Below are positions 17,424-26,390 of a stretch of 55,881 bases of DNA, piece after piece. Positions within the stretch are counted from its first letter, which is position 1. Each line of letters starts with the position of its first letter. Below the pieces are notes generated by a model that did not search any database, was not told the DNA's origin, and saw only the letters and a program-made list of their open reading frames with translations. Made by a program: the position numbers and the translations under genes. Source of the stretch: Neomegalonema sp. (GTDB lineage Bacteria; Pseudomonadota; Alphaproteobacteria; Rhodobacterales; Rhodobacteraceae); the NCBI GenBank assembly GCA_022760355.1, contig JALEGB010000117.1, forward strand, positions 1-55,881. The letters run 5' to 3'.

Positions 17424-17570
17424 ATCAGCTCTCCTCGGGTCAGGGCCGCAGATCACGGCGCATGGTTCGCGCGAAGAGATGGAATAGCAAAGACCGGTTG
17501 TCCAGTCGCCCCTGACGCGAACAGATCATCGCGCCCGAAATTTCCTGACAAAATTGAGCAAGAACTGGGT

Positions 17571-17969
17571 TTAGGCGCCTGACGCGGCGGGCAAGGGCAG
17601 CAGCGCCGCGGCAATCCGGCGGTCTTCGGTCAGCAACACATTGTAGGTGCGGCACGCGGCTGGCGCGCCCATCACGTCGAATCGCAGACCGGACTTCGTC
17701 AACGCCTCTCGAAAACCCGACGGGAGCGGCGCGATTTCCGCGCCAGTTCCCAGCAGCAAGACATCGACATCGCCGACGGCGCTGATCACCGCTTCCGCCG
17801 CCGCCATGTCCAACCCCGCGGGCGCGGGCCCCGCCGACCAATGTTGAACGCCGCGAGCGCTCAACAGAACCGCACCTTCAATAAACTGCCCGGCGACGCG
17901 AAAGCCGCCAGGCGCATATCCGTCAATGGGCGGCTGAGCGCCTTCAAAGGAAAGCTCGATCATCTTCAT
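17571..17969 (-). CDS. Mth938-like domain protein (NDUFAF3/DUF498 family)
   Basis: This 132-residue protein has the Mth938-like fold pattern: an N-terminal IDGYAPGGFRVAGQFIEGAVLL segment, a central VDVLLLGTG strand-turn and a terminal NVLLTEDRRIAAALLP segment. In eukaryotes the homologue NDUFAF3 assists respiratory complex I assembly; in bacteria the role is unknown. It follows secF by 48 bp on the same strand, an arrangement common in alphaproteobacteria, so it is likely part of the yajC-secD-secF transcript. Confidence 0.85.
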   Translation of the reverse strand: MKMIELSFEGAQPPIDGYAPGGFRVAGQFIEGAVLLSARGVQHWSAGPAPAGLDMAAAEAVISAVGDVDVLLLGTGAEIAPLPSGFREALTKSGLRFDVMGAPAACRTYNVLLTEDRRIAAALLPLPAASGA

Positions 17970-18017
17970 GGCGTACGCTCCACCTTCAATCGCCTCAACC
18001 GCGCCAAGGAAACGGCG

Positions 18018-19016
18018 CTACATTGGCGTACCATCTGGGTTCAGCGCCACGCTTTCAGGACCGCGCGCGACGGTCTTGTCCTTCGACTCTTCGATATCGC
18101 TGCGTGAAACGCCCAAATAATTCAGGATCGGCGAGGCGATAAAGACCGACGAGTAGGTGCCGACGACCACCCCCCAAATCATCGCAAACGTAAATCCGCG
18201 CAAGACCTCGCCGCCGAGAATGAACAACGCAAACAGCGCGATCAAGGTCGTCACCGAGGTCATGACCGTCCGGGACAATGTTTCGTTGATCGACCGGTTC
18301 AGCACCTCCGCAACAGGCGAAGACTTATAGCGCCGCAGATTTTCGCGCACCCGATCGAAGACAACCACAGTATCGTTGAGCGAGTAGCCCACGATCGTCA
18401 AAATCGCCGCGACAATCGCCAGGTTGAAGTCCAGCTGCAGGATCGAGAACACGCCGATCGTCAAGATCACGTCGTGCGTAAGCGCCGCAACCGCGCCGAT
18501 CGAGAACTGCCACTCAAATCGAAGCCAGATATAGCCGAGCACCATCAAAACAGCGGAAATCACGGCCGTAATCCCTGCAGTCACCAGCTCTCCGGATACT
18601 TTCGGTCCGATCACCTGTTCCTGTAGGATCACCGCACCCGGATATGCTTTCTTTAGAGCCTCGCCAACGATTTCAGTCGCGCTGCGCTTTTTATCGCCGA
18701 CCTCATCCTCCTGAACGCCTTGGGCCTCCACGCGAATGATCACGTCAGTTGGATTTTCCTTCGACTGCACCGCCGTGTCGCCAAGGCCAAGACGGGATAC
18801 GACATCACGCACCGCGCCGATATCCGCAGCCTCCTTCAACCGCACCTCGACGACGGAGCCGCCGCGAAAGTCGATGCCGAAGTTCAACCCAATCGCGAGC
18901 ACGGCGATAATCGAGATGACCAACGCGGCGCAGGATCCGATGAGGGCGATCTTTTGCTTGCCGATAAAGTCGATGTTCGACCCTTTCGGCGTGATTTTGA
19001 TCATACGCAAAATCAT
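18018..19016 (-). CDS. secF: Protein translocase subunit SecF
   Basis: SecF is an inner-membrane subunit that works with SecD to drive preprotein release on the periplasmic side using the proton gradient. At 332 residues it matches the family. It opens with a membrane helix, followed by the signature GIDFRGG. It has a first periplasmic domain and five C-terminal helices including the LNDTVVVFDRVREN segment conserved in SecF/SecD. It begins 15 bp after secD on the same strand, consistent with one transcript yajC-secD-secF-Mth938-like. Confidence 0.97.
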   Translation of the reverse strand: MILRMIKITPKGSNIDFIGKQKIALIGSCAALVISIIAVLAIGLNFGIDFRGGSVVEVRLKEAADIGAVRDVVSRLGLGDTAVQSKENPTDVIIRVEAQGVQEDEVGDKKRSATEIVGEALKKAYPGAVILQEQVIGPKVSGELVTAGITAVISAVLMVLGYIWLRFEWQFSIGAVAALTHDVILTIGVFSILQLDFNLAIVAAILTIVGYSLNDTVVVFDRVRENLRRYKSSPVAEVLNRSINETLSRTVMTSVTTLIALFALFILGGEVLRGFTFAMIWGVVVGTYSSVFIASPILNYLGVSRSDIEESKDKTVARGPESVALNPDGTPM

Positions 19017-19031
19017 TTCTATCTCTCCGCC

Positions 19032-20720
19032 TTAGAGTTCGATCGTCTTCGGCCGGCGCCAGCCAAACCAGCTCGCAACGAAAAACCGCGTTAGCATCAC
19101 CGCCGTGAACACCGAGGTGACGATGCCGATGCCAAGCGTCACGGCAAAACCACGGATCGGGCCGGAGCCGAATAGGAACAGCAACGCCGCGGCAATCAAA
19201 GTGGTGATGTTCGCATCGATGATCGCGGAGAATGCGCGCGAATAGCCCGTTTCGATCGCGCTTGCGGGCTTGCGCCCCGCGGCGAGCTCTTCGCGTATCC
19301 GTTCGAACACCAGCACGTTCGCGTCAACCGCCATACCGATGGTCAGCACCACGCCAGCAATGCCGGGCAGTGTTAGCGTCGCGCCTAAGAAGGACAACGC
19401 GCCGAAGATCAACATCACATTCAACAGCAGCGCCAGGTTCGCCATCGCGCCGAACCAGCCATAAGAGAGGAACATGTAAATCATAACGCCAGCGAAGCCG
19501 ATGATCGCCGCGGTGCTGCCGGCGCTGATCGAGTCCTTGCCGATCTCCGGCCCGACCACTGATTTTTCAACGACTGACACCGCCGCCGGCAAGCTGCCCG
19601 AGCTCAAGTTGATCGCGAGCCGTTTCGCGCTTTCCACCGTGAAGGAGCCGGAGATAAACGCCCGGCCGTCATTAATCTGGGTGATGAAAACCGGCGCTGA
19701 CAGGACTTTGCCGTCCAAAACCATCGCGAAGCGCTGGCCGACCTGGGCGGACAGTCGGCGAAAGGCGCGGCCGCCCTCAGTATCGAACCGGATCGAAACG
19801 CCGATCTCGCCGCTGCGGGAATCGAAAGTCTGGGTCGCCTCAACAAGGTTCGAGCCGGTGATCTCAACTTTCTTAAAAATACTGAGCGTCTGGCCCGACA
19901 ACTCCGGATTTAGCTTGGCGTCATAAGGAACGGTCTTGACACGGCTCGGCGACACGCCCGGTCGCCCCTCGGCGACCATGTGGAACTCAAGCTTAGCCTC
20001 AACCAACAGCGCAGCCAGCTCATCGTCGCTGAGCTGCTTTCCTGGCAATTGCAGAAGAATTCGCTTCTCGCCCTGGCGCACGATCGTCGGCTCAGTGGTG
20101 CCATCCGGGTCAACCCGGTAGCGCAGAACCTCGATTGCTGCGTCAACCGAGCTGATCCCCATCGCCCCGATTGCTTCTGAAGTGAAAGTCAGCCGATATG
20201 TCTTTCCATCCGGCAACAGCTCCACCTGCAAATCTGGCGCTGTCGCCCCGAAAACGCCTGTAGAGATCGGCTGAGCCAACCCGCGCAGCGCTTCGCCGGC
20301 GCGTTCAACATCTTCGGGCTTCGGGATCATCACTTCGGTCGAGAGGCCATCGGCGGAGGTTTTGGTTCGATAGCGCCGAACTTCCTTGGCGCGCAGCGCG
20401 TCGCCCAGCCCGTCTTTTACGATCTGAATGCGCCGCTCGATAATTTGCTCAGTCTTCAGCTCGAGCAGAAAGTGCGAGCCGCCCAACAGATCGAGGCCCA
20501 GCTTCACAACAGACGACGGCATCCAGGAAGGCCATGTCTGGGAAACCTTGACGGCCTCGGGTCGCGGCGTCCTGCCATCGCGTTCAGCCCGCGCAATTTC
20601 GCGACGCGCATCGCCCGCGTCTCGCGCCGTCGTATAAAAGAAGTTAGGGATCGTCGCGATAAGGCCGGCAAAGCAAATAATCGCGATCAGAGCCTTCTTC
20701 CAGGGCTCGAAATACAGCAT
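19032..20720 (-). CDS. secD: Protein translocase subunit SecD
   Basis: SecD is the partner of SecF in the Sec accessory complex of the inner membrane. The 562-residue protein has an N-terminal helix followed by the LGLDLLGG signature, a large periplasmic P1 domain, and six C-terminal helices with the AVDANVLVFERIREE motif characteristic of SecD. Length is typical of alphaproteobacterial SecD. It lies between yajC (83 bp upstream) and secF (15 bp downstream) on the same strand. Confidence 0.97.
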   Translation of the reverse strand: MLYFEPWKKALIAIICFAGLIATIPNFFYTTARDAGDARREIARAERDGRTPRPEAVKVSQTWPSWMPSSVVKLGLDLLGGSHFLLELKTEQIIERRIQIVKDGLGDALRAKEVRRYRTKTSADGLSTEVMIPKPEDVERAGEALRGLAQPISTGVFGATAPDLQVELLPDGKTYRLTFTSEAIGAMGISSVDAAIEVLRYRVDPDGTTEPTIVRQGEKRILLQLPGKQLSDDELAALLVEAKLEFHMVAEGRPGVSPSRVKTVPYDAKLNPELSGQTLSIFKKVEITGSNLVEATQTFDSRSGEIGVSIRFDTEGGRAFRRLSAQVGQRFAMVLDGKVLSAPVFITQINDGRAFISGSFTVESAKRLAINLSSGSLPAAVSVVEKSVVGPEIGKDSISAGSTAAIIGFAGVMIYMFLSYGWFGAMANLALLLNVMLIFGALSFLGATLTLPGIAGVVLTIGMAVDANVLVFERIREELAAGRKPASAIETGYSRAFSAIIDANITTLIAAALLFLFGSGPIRGFAVTLGIGIVTSVFTAVMLTRFFVASWFGWRRPKTIEL

Positions 20721-20803
20721 AACGGGCTCCGTCTCGTGGCGGGCGCCGGTCGACAGGCCTTAAACAGCGTCGACCAGCGGGTTAACACGTGTCTTGGATG
20801 AAG

Positions 20804-21094
20804 TTACGATTTCGCCGCAGCCGGCTCGGTTTTCGAGACGACTTCCGCGATCGTGCCTTTGACGAGGCGCACTTTAACACCTTCCGCGATCTCAGCTTCG
20901 ACCTCGACTTCGCCCTCTTTCACCTTGGTGATTTTAGCGAAAAGACCGCCCTGTGTGACGACTTCGTCGCCCCGACGCAGGTTTTCGATCATTTCCCGAT
21001 GCTGCTTCATCCGCTTCTGCTGCGGGCGGATGATCAGGAAGTACATGATCGCAAAAATCGCGACAAATGGCAGAAGCTGCGCCAAACCTTGCAT
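20804..21094 (-). CDS. yajC: Preprotein translocase subunit YajC
   Basis: This 96-residue single-span membrane protein is an accessory of SecDF. A hydrophobic helix lies at about residues 8-22, followed by the diagnostic IIRPQQKRMKQHREMIENL basic helix and the GDEVVTQGGLFAKI beta segment. GGAGGGTTCTTAA precedes the ATG. It is the first gene of the minus-strand Sec cluster. The upstream region to serS, with large palindromes, must hold its promoter. Confidence 0.96.
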   Translation of the reverse strand: MQGLAQLLPFVAIFAIMYFLIIRPQQKRMKQHREMIENLRRGDEVVTQGGLFAKITKVKEGEVEVEAEIAEGVKVRLVKGTIAEVVSKTEPAAAKS

Positions 21095-21181
21095 TTAAGA
21101 ACCCTCCATCGGCGTAGACGCCGGTTACTTTCGTCATTCTCAACTCCGCCGCCCGCCCATAGCATGCAGCGCATTACAAAA

Positions 21182-21222
21182 CGGCGCCGCCCCCGAGCGA
21201 TTAATCGCTCGACGCGGCGCCG
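21182..21222. repeat. Nested 41-base hairpin upstream of yajC
   Basis: Outer arms CGGCGCCGC (21182-21190) and GCGGCGCCG (21214-21222) enclose an inner perfect 18-base palindrome, CGAGCGATTAATCGCTCG (21194-21211). The left junction has three unpaired bases and the right two. It is 88 bp upstream of the yajC start. It could be a regulator site, an RNA leader hairpin or a boundary element; the sequence does not say which. Confidence 0.75.
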
Positions 21223-21384
21223 AACCGTATGGTGCGCGCACAACCGCCATGCGGCGCGCCTCAAATGGACGCCCGGCGCTGTTGAAGCCCTCTTACGGAC
21301 CTCCGGCGCCCCCGGCAAGGCCCCGCGCGGGGGATTGCCGCCGCAGTGGACGACCGAGTGGACGGCCGGACGCGCGCATAGTAC

Positions 21385-21410
21385 TGCGTCGCGACGCATA
21401 TATGCGTCGC
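21385..21410. repeat. Two overlapping perfect palindromes upstream of serS
   Basis: TGCGTCGCGACGCA (21385-21398) and GCGACGCATATATGCGTCGC (21391-21410) are both perfect palindromes and share the GCGACGCA unit, giving three alternating copies of one 8-mer. They lie 120-150 bp upstream of the serS start. The arrangement fits cooperative binding of a dimeric regulator, which is inference. Confidence 0.7.
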
Positions 21411-21531
21411 TTCGGCATTTTCGATGCGCGGCCGTGCGCATTGCGCGCTCACTGCGGCGTTGCGCGCTCAGGGGCTGACGGCGGCGCAGGTTCTTAGAGA
21501 CGCGCGGCAGCGCGCAGCAACATGGTCCGAC

Positions 21532-22824
21532 ATGCACGACATCAAAGCACTTCGCGACGATCCCGCCGCTTTTGACGCCGCCCTCGCCCGCCGAGGCTTG
21601 TCGCCCGTCGCAGCCGAACTGCTCGAGATCGACGAGAAGCGGCGCGCCTGCATCACAGCATCCGAAGCCGCGTTGGCCGAACGCAACGCGGCGTCCAAGC
21701 AGGTTGGCAAGGCTAAAGCGTCCGGCGATGAGGCGGAGTTCGAACGGCTCCGCGCCCTCGTCGCGGAGAAAAAGGACGAGATTACACAGCTGGAGGCGGA
21801 TGCGAAGGGCTGGGACGAAAAGCTGCAGGGTCGGCTGATGGAGCTGCCGAACCTCCCCTTGCCTGAAACGCCGGACGGCGCCGACGAAGCGGATAACGTC
21901 GAGGCCAAAAAATGGGGCGAGCCGAAAAAGCTCGATTTTGAGCCCAAGCAGCATTTCGAAATCGCCGAAGCGATGGGCCTGATGGATATGGCGACCGCGG
22001 CGAAGATCTCCGGCTCCCGCTTTATGCTGCTCAGCGGCCCGATGGCGCGCCTGCATCGGGCGATCGGCGGTTTCATGATCGATCATCAGACCGAGACCAA
22101 CGGTTTGACCGAAATCTGGGCGCCGGCGCTGGTCCGCGACAATGCGCTCTATGGCACCGGGCAGCTGCCGAAATTCACCGACGACCTGTTCAAGGCCGGC
22201 GATCACTGGCTGATTCCAACCGCCGAAGTGCCTCTCACCAATATCGTCGCGGGCGACATTATCGATGAAGCCACCCTGCCGCGGCGATACTGCGCCTGGA
22301 CCTCATGTTTCCGTTCCGAGGCGGGATCCGCAGGGCGCGACACGGCCGGCATCCTGCGCCAACATCAGTTTGAAAAAGTCGAGATGGTCTCGGTCGCCAG
22401 CCCAGACACATCCATGGATGAGTTGGAGCGGATGACGCGCTGCGCTGAGAGCGTGCTGGAGGCGCTTGAGCTTCCCTACCGCCGGATGACGCTGTGCGTT
22501 GGCGATATGGGGTTCGGCGCGCGAATGACTCATGACCTCGAAGTCTGGCTGCCCGGCCAGGACGCCTATCGCGAAATCAGCTCCTGCTCCGTCTGTGGCG
22601 ATTTCCAGGCCCGGCGGATGAACGCCCGCTGCCGCAAGGAAGGCGAAAAGAAAACGCGCTTCGTGCATACTCTGAACGGCTCGGGCCTCGCCGTAGGTCG
22701 GGCCTTGATCGCAGTGATCGAGAATTACCAACAGGCGGACGGTTCAATTCTGATCCCGCAGGCGCTGCGCCCGCGCATGGGCGGAGCGGAAAAAGTCAGC
22801 GCCGACGGTACTTTGGTCGCCTAA
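21532..22824 (+). CDS. serS: Serine--tRNA ligase
   Basis: This class II aminoacyl-tRNA synthetase charges tRNA-Ser (and tRNA-Sec where present). The 430-residue protein opens with the canonical [18 protein letters not shown] and an N-terminal coiled-coil arm (about 25-105). The catalytic core includes motif 2 ([21 protein letters not shown]) and motif 3 ([20 protein letters not shown]), plus the [13 protein letters not shown] block. The start at 21532 is set by this N-terminus, although no good Shine-Dalgarno is visible. The stop codon abuts copy C of the palindromic element. Confidence 0.97.
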   Translation: MHDIKALRDDPAAFDAALARRGLSPVAAELLEIDEKRRACITASEAALAERNAASKQVGKAKASGDEAEFERLRALVAEKKDEITQLEADAKGWDEKLQGRLMELPNLPLPETPDGADEADNVEAKKWGEPKKLDFEPKQHFEIAEAMGLMDMATAAKISGSRFMLLSGPMARLHRAIGGFMIDHQTETNGLTEIWAPALVRDNALYGTGQLPKFTDDLFKAGDHWLIPTAEVPLTNIVAGDIIDEATLPRRYCAWTSCFRSEAGSAGRDTAGILRQHQFEKVEMVSVASPDTSMDELERMTRCAESVLEALELPYRRMTLCVGDMGFGARMTHDLEVWLPGQDAYREISSCSVCGDFQARRMNARCRKEGEKKTRFVHTLNGSGLAVGRALIAVIENYQQADGSILIPQALRPRMGGAEKVSADGTLVA

Positions 22825-22927
22825 AAGCGATTTGAAGTTAGATGGCCCCATCTAACGGCTCGCACATCGCGACCAGACCGAGACTTGGAGCTTGTTGATG
22901 TTTCACGGAACCATCAACAAGCTCTAG
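22821..22927 (-). repeat. Dispersed palindromic element, copy C (full length, inverted)
   Basis: This 107-bp copy is inverted relative to copies A, B and D. Its left end CTAAAAGC includes the TAA stop of serS. The nested hairpin occupies 22827-22870 (GCGATTTG with CACATCGC, GTTAGATGG with CCATCTAAC). An 18-bp spacer follows, then the 12-bp-arm hairpin at 22889-22923 (AGCTTGTTGATG with CATCAACAAGCT, perfect), ending GCTCTAG. The spacer length equals that of copy A and matches it at 12 of 18 positions. Confidence 0.8.
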
Positions 22928-23028
22928 CGCAGCAGCGGCGCCGTCGCGCCGGCATGAAAAACGCGCGCCCGCCTCAGCCCGAGCGGCGAGCGCGCCATCA
23001 CACACCCCCAGGCGTCAGGGAGACCGGC

Positions 23029-25476
23029 ATGGCGGCGTCAGAACGCTATTTCTCAGGCCTTTTCCGCGGCGAAGCGCTGCGGTCCTTCACAGTCGAAAGC
23101 GAAAATGCTGTCGGCGCATCGCAGGAAAATGATCTCGCCGAGCGCGCGGTCGCCGCCGACGCCGTCGCCGAGGCGGAGCGGATCTATGAGACGGCGCGGG
23201 CGTCCATTCGGCTTGCGGTTGACGCATACGCCGAAACCTGGATGTGGAGCGCGACCCAAGCCTTGCAGGAACGGGAAAACAGGTCCGACGCCGCCGAGAG
23301 CCTGCGTCTCGCGCTGGACAAGCCGCTGGCGCGCCCCGCGGATCTGCAGGCCACCGCACGCGATTTATTCGACTGCCCGCCTGAAGATGACGCCGCGCCC
23401 GTCAGCGCCAGCTTTGGCTTCGACGCGCCCCGCCGAGCCGAAGCCGACGCTCGTCGCGCAACGCGCCCGCCGATGCTGAAACCCGGCCAGATTGGCGCGC
23501 TGAGGGCGGCGACCTACCCGTTGATCGCGCTCAAACCGCGCTTCATGGACGGCGCCGACCTGTTCGACCCCTCGAAAGACGTCCGGCTCAGCTCCTATTT
23601 CGGCATTGACGTCACCCGACCGCATCTTTTTCGCCCGCGCCTGGTGGCCGGCCTCGCCCGCCTGCTCCGCCGCGCCGCTGCGGGCGATCCAAGTCGGGCG
23701 CATTTCGAAGATCCCCGCGTTTTTGTCGGCCGATCCCTCAATCATATTCCGCTATTTTACGCTGTAACCGACGCCGAGGTGAGCGGCGCCTTGGCCCGAG
23801 CCTATGATGCGAGTTCGCTGGAAGACGCGGCCTTCAAAACCGCCGAGAGAACCGGCGCGCTGCTCGGCGACGCCGTAACCGCGGAAAGCGCCGCCAAATG
23901 GCGCGCGCGCTATCGCACCCGCGTGCTGCGGCAATGTCGGAGCGACCTCAAATACGTCTTCGTGTTCCCGGATCTGGTCGACATCGACGACCGATTTGTG
24001 GATGGGGACTACCGCACAGCGCAAATCGATCCGGCGCGCTTTCGACTGCTGCCAAGCGCTGTCCAATCCGAGATCGGCCAACTCGACCGCGATTTTCAAC
24101 AGCTTTGGCGCGAAACGGTCCAACATGACGACAGCGCCGACAGCCGCGCGCCAAACGCCGACGCCTCTCGCCCCACTGCGCGAAAAATCGTGAAGCCGTT
24201 GACGCCCTTCAGCGCCAAGCGCGTCGACTATGCGCTGGCGCGCATCGAGCACTATACGGGCGCCCGACCGGACGATTTCCAGCCCTACATCTTCTTCACC
24301 AACTACGGCTTTTATGTCCAAACCTTCATTCAGGAGCTGTTTCAAAGCAAAGTCGCCCATGGCCTGGGCAAGCTTGTCGCCCCAATCGATCGCGAACGCG
24401 TCGGATTGCCGCGCAGTTCGTCTCTTGGGGTGACGCTCACAGCTGATTTGCCGCCTGAGCTGCAATCATCCAATGGCGGGCTCGACATCCTGAAAGCGAC
24501 CACCTTCGCGCCGAAGCAGATGCCGGCGATCCATTACATCCCCACGTCGGAAAATGAGCCCGGCATATCCATCGTGAATATCGGCGTCGGCCCCAGCAAC
24601 GCCAAAACGATGACAGACCTGCTGGCGGTGCTGGCGCCGCGCGCCTGGCTGATGCTCGGCCATTGCGGCGGCCTCCGCCGGACGCAAGAAATCGGTCAGT
24701 TCGTGCTCGCCCAAGCCTATCTGCGCGACGACCATGTGCTGGATGGCGAGCTGCCGTCGGAAATCCCCGCGCCTCAGATTGTTGAAGTCCAGGAATGCCT
24801 GATGCGCGCGATCGAGGAAGTGCTGCTTGAAGAAGACGCTGATCCGGAGAAAGGCGATCAACGCTTTATCGCCTACCAAAACTTCAAAGAGCAGGTTCTG
24901 GCTTTTTTACAAGCACTTGGCGTATCGCTGCCGGACCCGACCCGCCTCGCCTTTGATCAACAGGGGCAAGCGGCGCGGGATCAGCTGCCGCATCTTGAAT
25001 TGCTGCAACTGACTGGCCTGACCGCGCGCGATGCAACAGCTGGCGCGCCGATTATCGAGCAGGAGAAAGCGGACGCGATCCGCGCGGCCTACAAAGCCTG
25101 GCGACGCGAGATCCGGGCGCGGGTCCGCACCGGCACTGTTGTGACGACCGACGACCGGAACTGGGAGCTGAACGCCCATGACAAAGTAATGGATCGGTTT
25201 GAACGATCGCGAGCCATCGCCGTTGACATGGAGTCCGCGACCATCGCCGCGGCGGGCCTGCGCTATCGCGTTCCCTATGGCGCGCTGCTATGTGTTTCGG
25301 ATAAGCCCTTGATGGGGGAGCCGAAAATGCGCGCACAAGCGGATGAATTCTATTTGACGGCGACGCGCAATCACATCCGTATCGGAATCGAGACAGTCCG
25401 CCACCTCTTCAGTCGCGCCGACGCGATCGCCCAGTCCCGCAAACTGAAAAGCCTGGACGACCCGCCGATTCTCTAA
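23029..25476 (+). CDS. amn: AMP nucleosidase, unusually long form
   Basis: AMP nucleosidase hydrolyses AMP to adenine and ribose 5-phosphate. The assignment rests on near-diagnostic blocks: VDYALARIEHYTG (399-411), NIGVGPSNAKT (517-527), LMLGHCGGLR (541-550), LRDDHVLD (565-572), RTGTVVTTDDRNWEL (700-714), DMESATIAA (733-741) and VPYGALLCVSDKP (748-760). E. coli Amn has 484 residues and this protein about 815. The excess is in an N-terminal extension, insertions around 76-160, 250-390 and 465-490, and a roughly 100-residue insertion (598-697) inside the catalytic domain. The ATG at 23029 follows AGGGAGACCGGC. A longer frame from 22885 overlaps the repeat and looks non-coding. Product adenine could be used by Ade. 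Confidence 0.9.
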   Translation: MAASERYFSGLFRGEALRSFTVESENAVGASQENDLAERAVAADAVAEAERIYETARASIRLAVDAYAETWMWSATQALQERENRSDAAESLRLALDKPLARPADLQATARDLFDCPPEDDAAPVSASFGFDAPRRAEADARRATRPPMLKPGQIGALRAATYPLIALKPRFMDGADLFDPSKDVRLSSYFGIDVTRPHLFRPRLVAGLARLLRRAAAGDPSRAHFEDPRVFVGRSLNHIPLFYAVTDAEVSGALARAYDASSLEDAAFKTAERTGALLGDAVTAESAAKWRARYRTRVLRQCRSDLKYVFVFPDLVDIDDRFVDGDYRTAQIDPARFRLLPSAVQSEIGQLDRDFQQLWRETVQHDDSADSRAPNADASRPTARKIVKPLTPFSAKRVDYALARIEHYTGARPDDFQPYIFFTNYGFYVQTFIQELFQSKVAHGLGKLVAPIDRERVGLPRSSSLGVTLTADLPPELQSSNGGLDILKATTFAPKQMPAIHYIPTSENEPGISIVNIGVGPSNAKTMTDLLAVLAPRAWLMLGHCGGLRRTQEIGQFVLAQAYLRDDHVLDGELPSEIPAPQIVEVQECLMRAIEEVLLEEDADPEKGDQRFIAYQNFKEQVLAFLQALGVSLPDPTRLAFDQQGQAARDQLPHLELLQLTGLTARDATAGAPIIEQEKADAIRAAYKAWRREIRARVRTGTVVTTDDRNWELNAHDKVMDRFERSRAIAVDMESATIAAAGLRYRVPYGALLCVSDKPLMGEPKMRAQADEFYLTATRNHIRIGIETVRHLFSRADAIAQSRKLKSLDDPPIL

Positions 25477-25544
25477 GGCTCGACCTGACCGGCGGAATGT
25501 CGGACAAGACGCGGCGACGCAACGCGTGAGGAAAGAAGCACCGT

Positions 25545-26318
25545 ATGAGAATTCTGGTTACGAATGATGACGGCGTCTCCGCGCCGGGTCTCGCCGTGGC
25601 GCAGGCGATCGCCGAAGAAGTCGCCGGCCCCGACGGCGAGGTCTGGACGGTTGCGCCGGCCTTTGAGCAATCAGGCGTCAGCCACGCGATCAGCTACACC
25701 TCGGCGATTAAGATGGAGCAGCTGGGACCGCGCAAATATGCTTGCGCCGGCACCCCCGCGGATTGCGTCATCGTCGGCTTGCTCGAGATCTTGAAGGACA
25801 CGCCGCCTGATCTGGTGCTCTCCGGCGTCAATCGCGGTCATAACCTGGCGGAAGACGCGGTGTATTCTGGAACGCTCGGCGCGGCGCTGGAAGGCGCTTT
25901 GCTCGGCCGCAAGGCGATTGGCCTGAGCCAGTATTTTGCGCCGCCCCTGGCCAGCGACCCCGAAGCGATGTTTGAGGCGGCGCGCGCCCACGGCGCCGCG
26001 ACGGTCCGGAAGCTGTTGACCGCCGACTGGACGCCAGATCTGTTCTTTAACGTGAATTTCCCGCCAGTTCGCGCCGCCGAGGCCCAAGGCCCGGTGCTTG
26101 CCCGCCAAGGCCGTCGCCGTGTTGGCAAGTTCGCGCCGGTTTCGCGCACGTCCCCAAGCGGGCGGCCCTATTTCTGGCTCACCCATAGCCGGGACAACGC
26201 CTCGACGGCGCCTGAGGACGATGCGGCGATGTGCGCAAAAGGCTTCATCACCGTCACCCCGATGCGGCCAGACTATACGGACAACACCGCGCTGGACCGT
26301 TTGGCGGGGCTGTTCTGA
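25545..26318 (+). CDS. surE: 5'/3'-nucleotidase SurE
   Basis: SurE is a metal-dependent phosphatase that removes phosphate from nucleoside 5'- and 3'-monophosphates and is linked to stationary-phase survival. The 257-residue protein starts MRILVTNDDGVSAPG, supplying the metal-binding D8-D9 pair. It contains the SGVNRGHNLAEDAVYSGTLGAA block with the conserved asparagine ligand and a C-terminal TPMRPDYTDN segment. GAGGAAAG precedes the ATG. It is 68 bp after amn on the same strand. Both enzymes consume AMP-type nucleotides, and the serS-surE proximity is typical of alphaproteobacteria. Confidence 0.96.
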   Translation: MRILVTNDDGVSAPGLAVAQAIAEEVAGPDGEVWTVAPAFEQSGVSHAISYTSAIKMEQLGPRKYACAGTPADCVIVGLLEILKDTPPDLVLSGVNRGHNLAEDAVYSGTLGAALEGALLGRKAIGLSQYFAPPLASDPEAMFEAARAHGAATVRKLLTADWTPDLFFNVNFPPVRAAEAQGPVLARQGRRRVGKFAPVSRTSPSGRPYFWLTHSRDNASTAPEDDAAMCAKGFITVTPMRPDYTDNTALDRLAGLF

Positions 26319-26390
26319 CATTGTCGCAGGCCGCCGCAGCCGGATTTACGGGTCCGCGCCCCCAAAGGCGCGAACTCGCACGTCAAGACA

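Larger units (their letters stand above)
21095..21531. other. Intergenic region between divergent yajC and serS
   Basis: This 437-base region separates two divergent housekeeping genes and must hold both promoters. I see no convincing coding sequence. It contains two strong palindromic structures (21182-21222 and 21385-21410) that the genes do not explain. Much of the rest is GC-rich with many GCGC steps. No tRNA or known riboswitch pattern was recognised. Confidence 0.6.
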
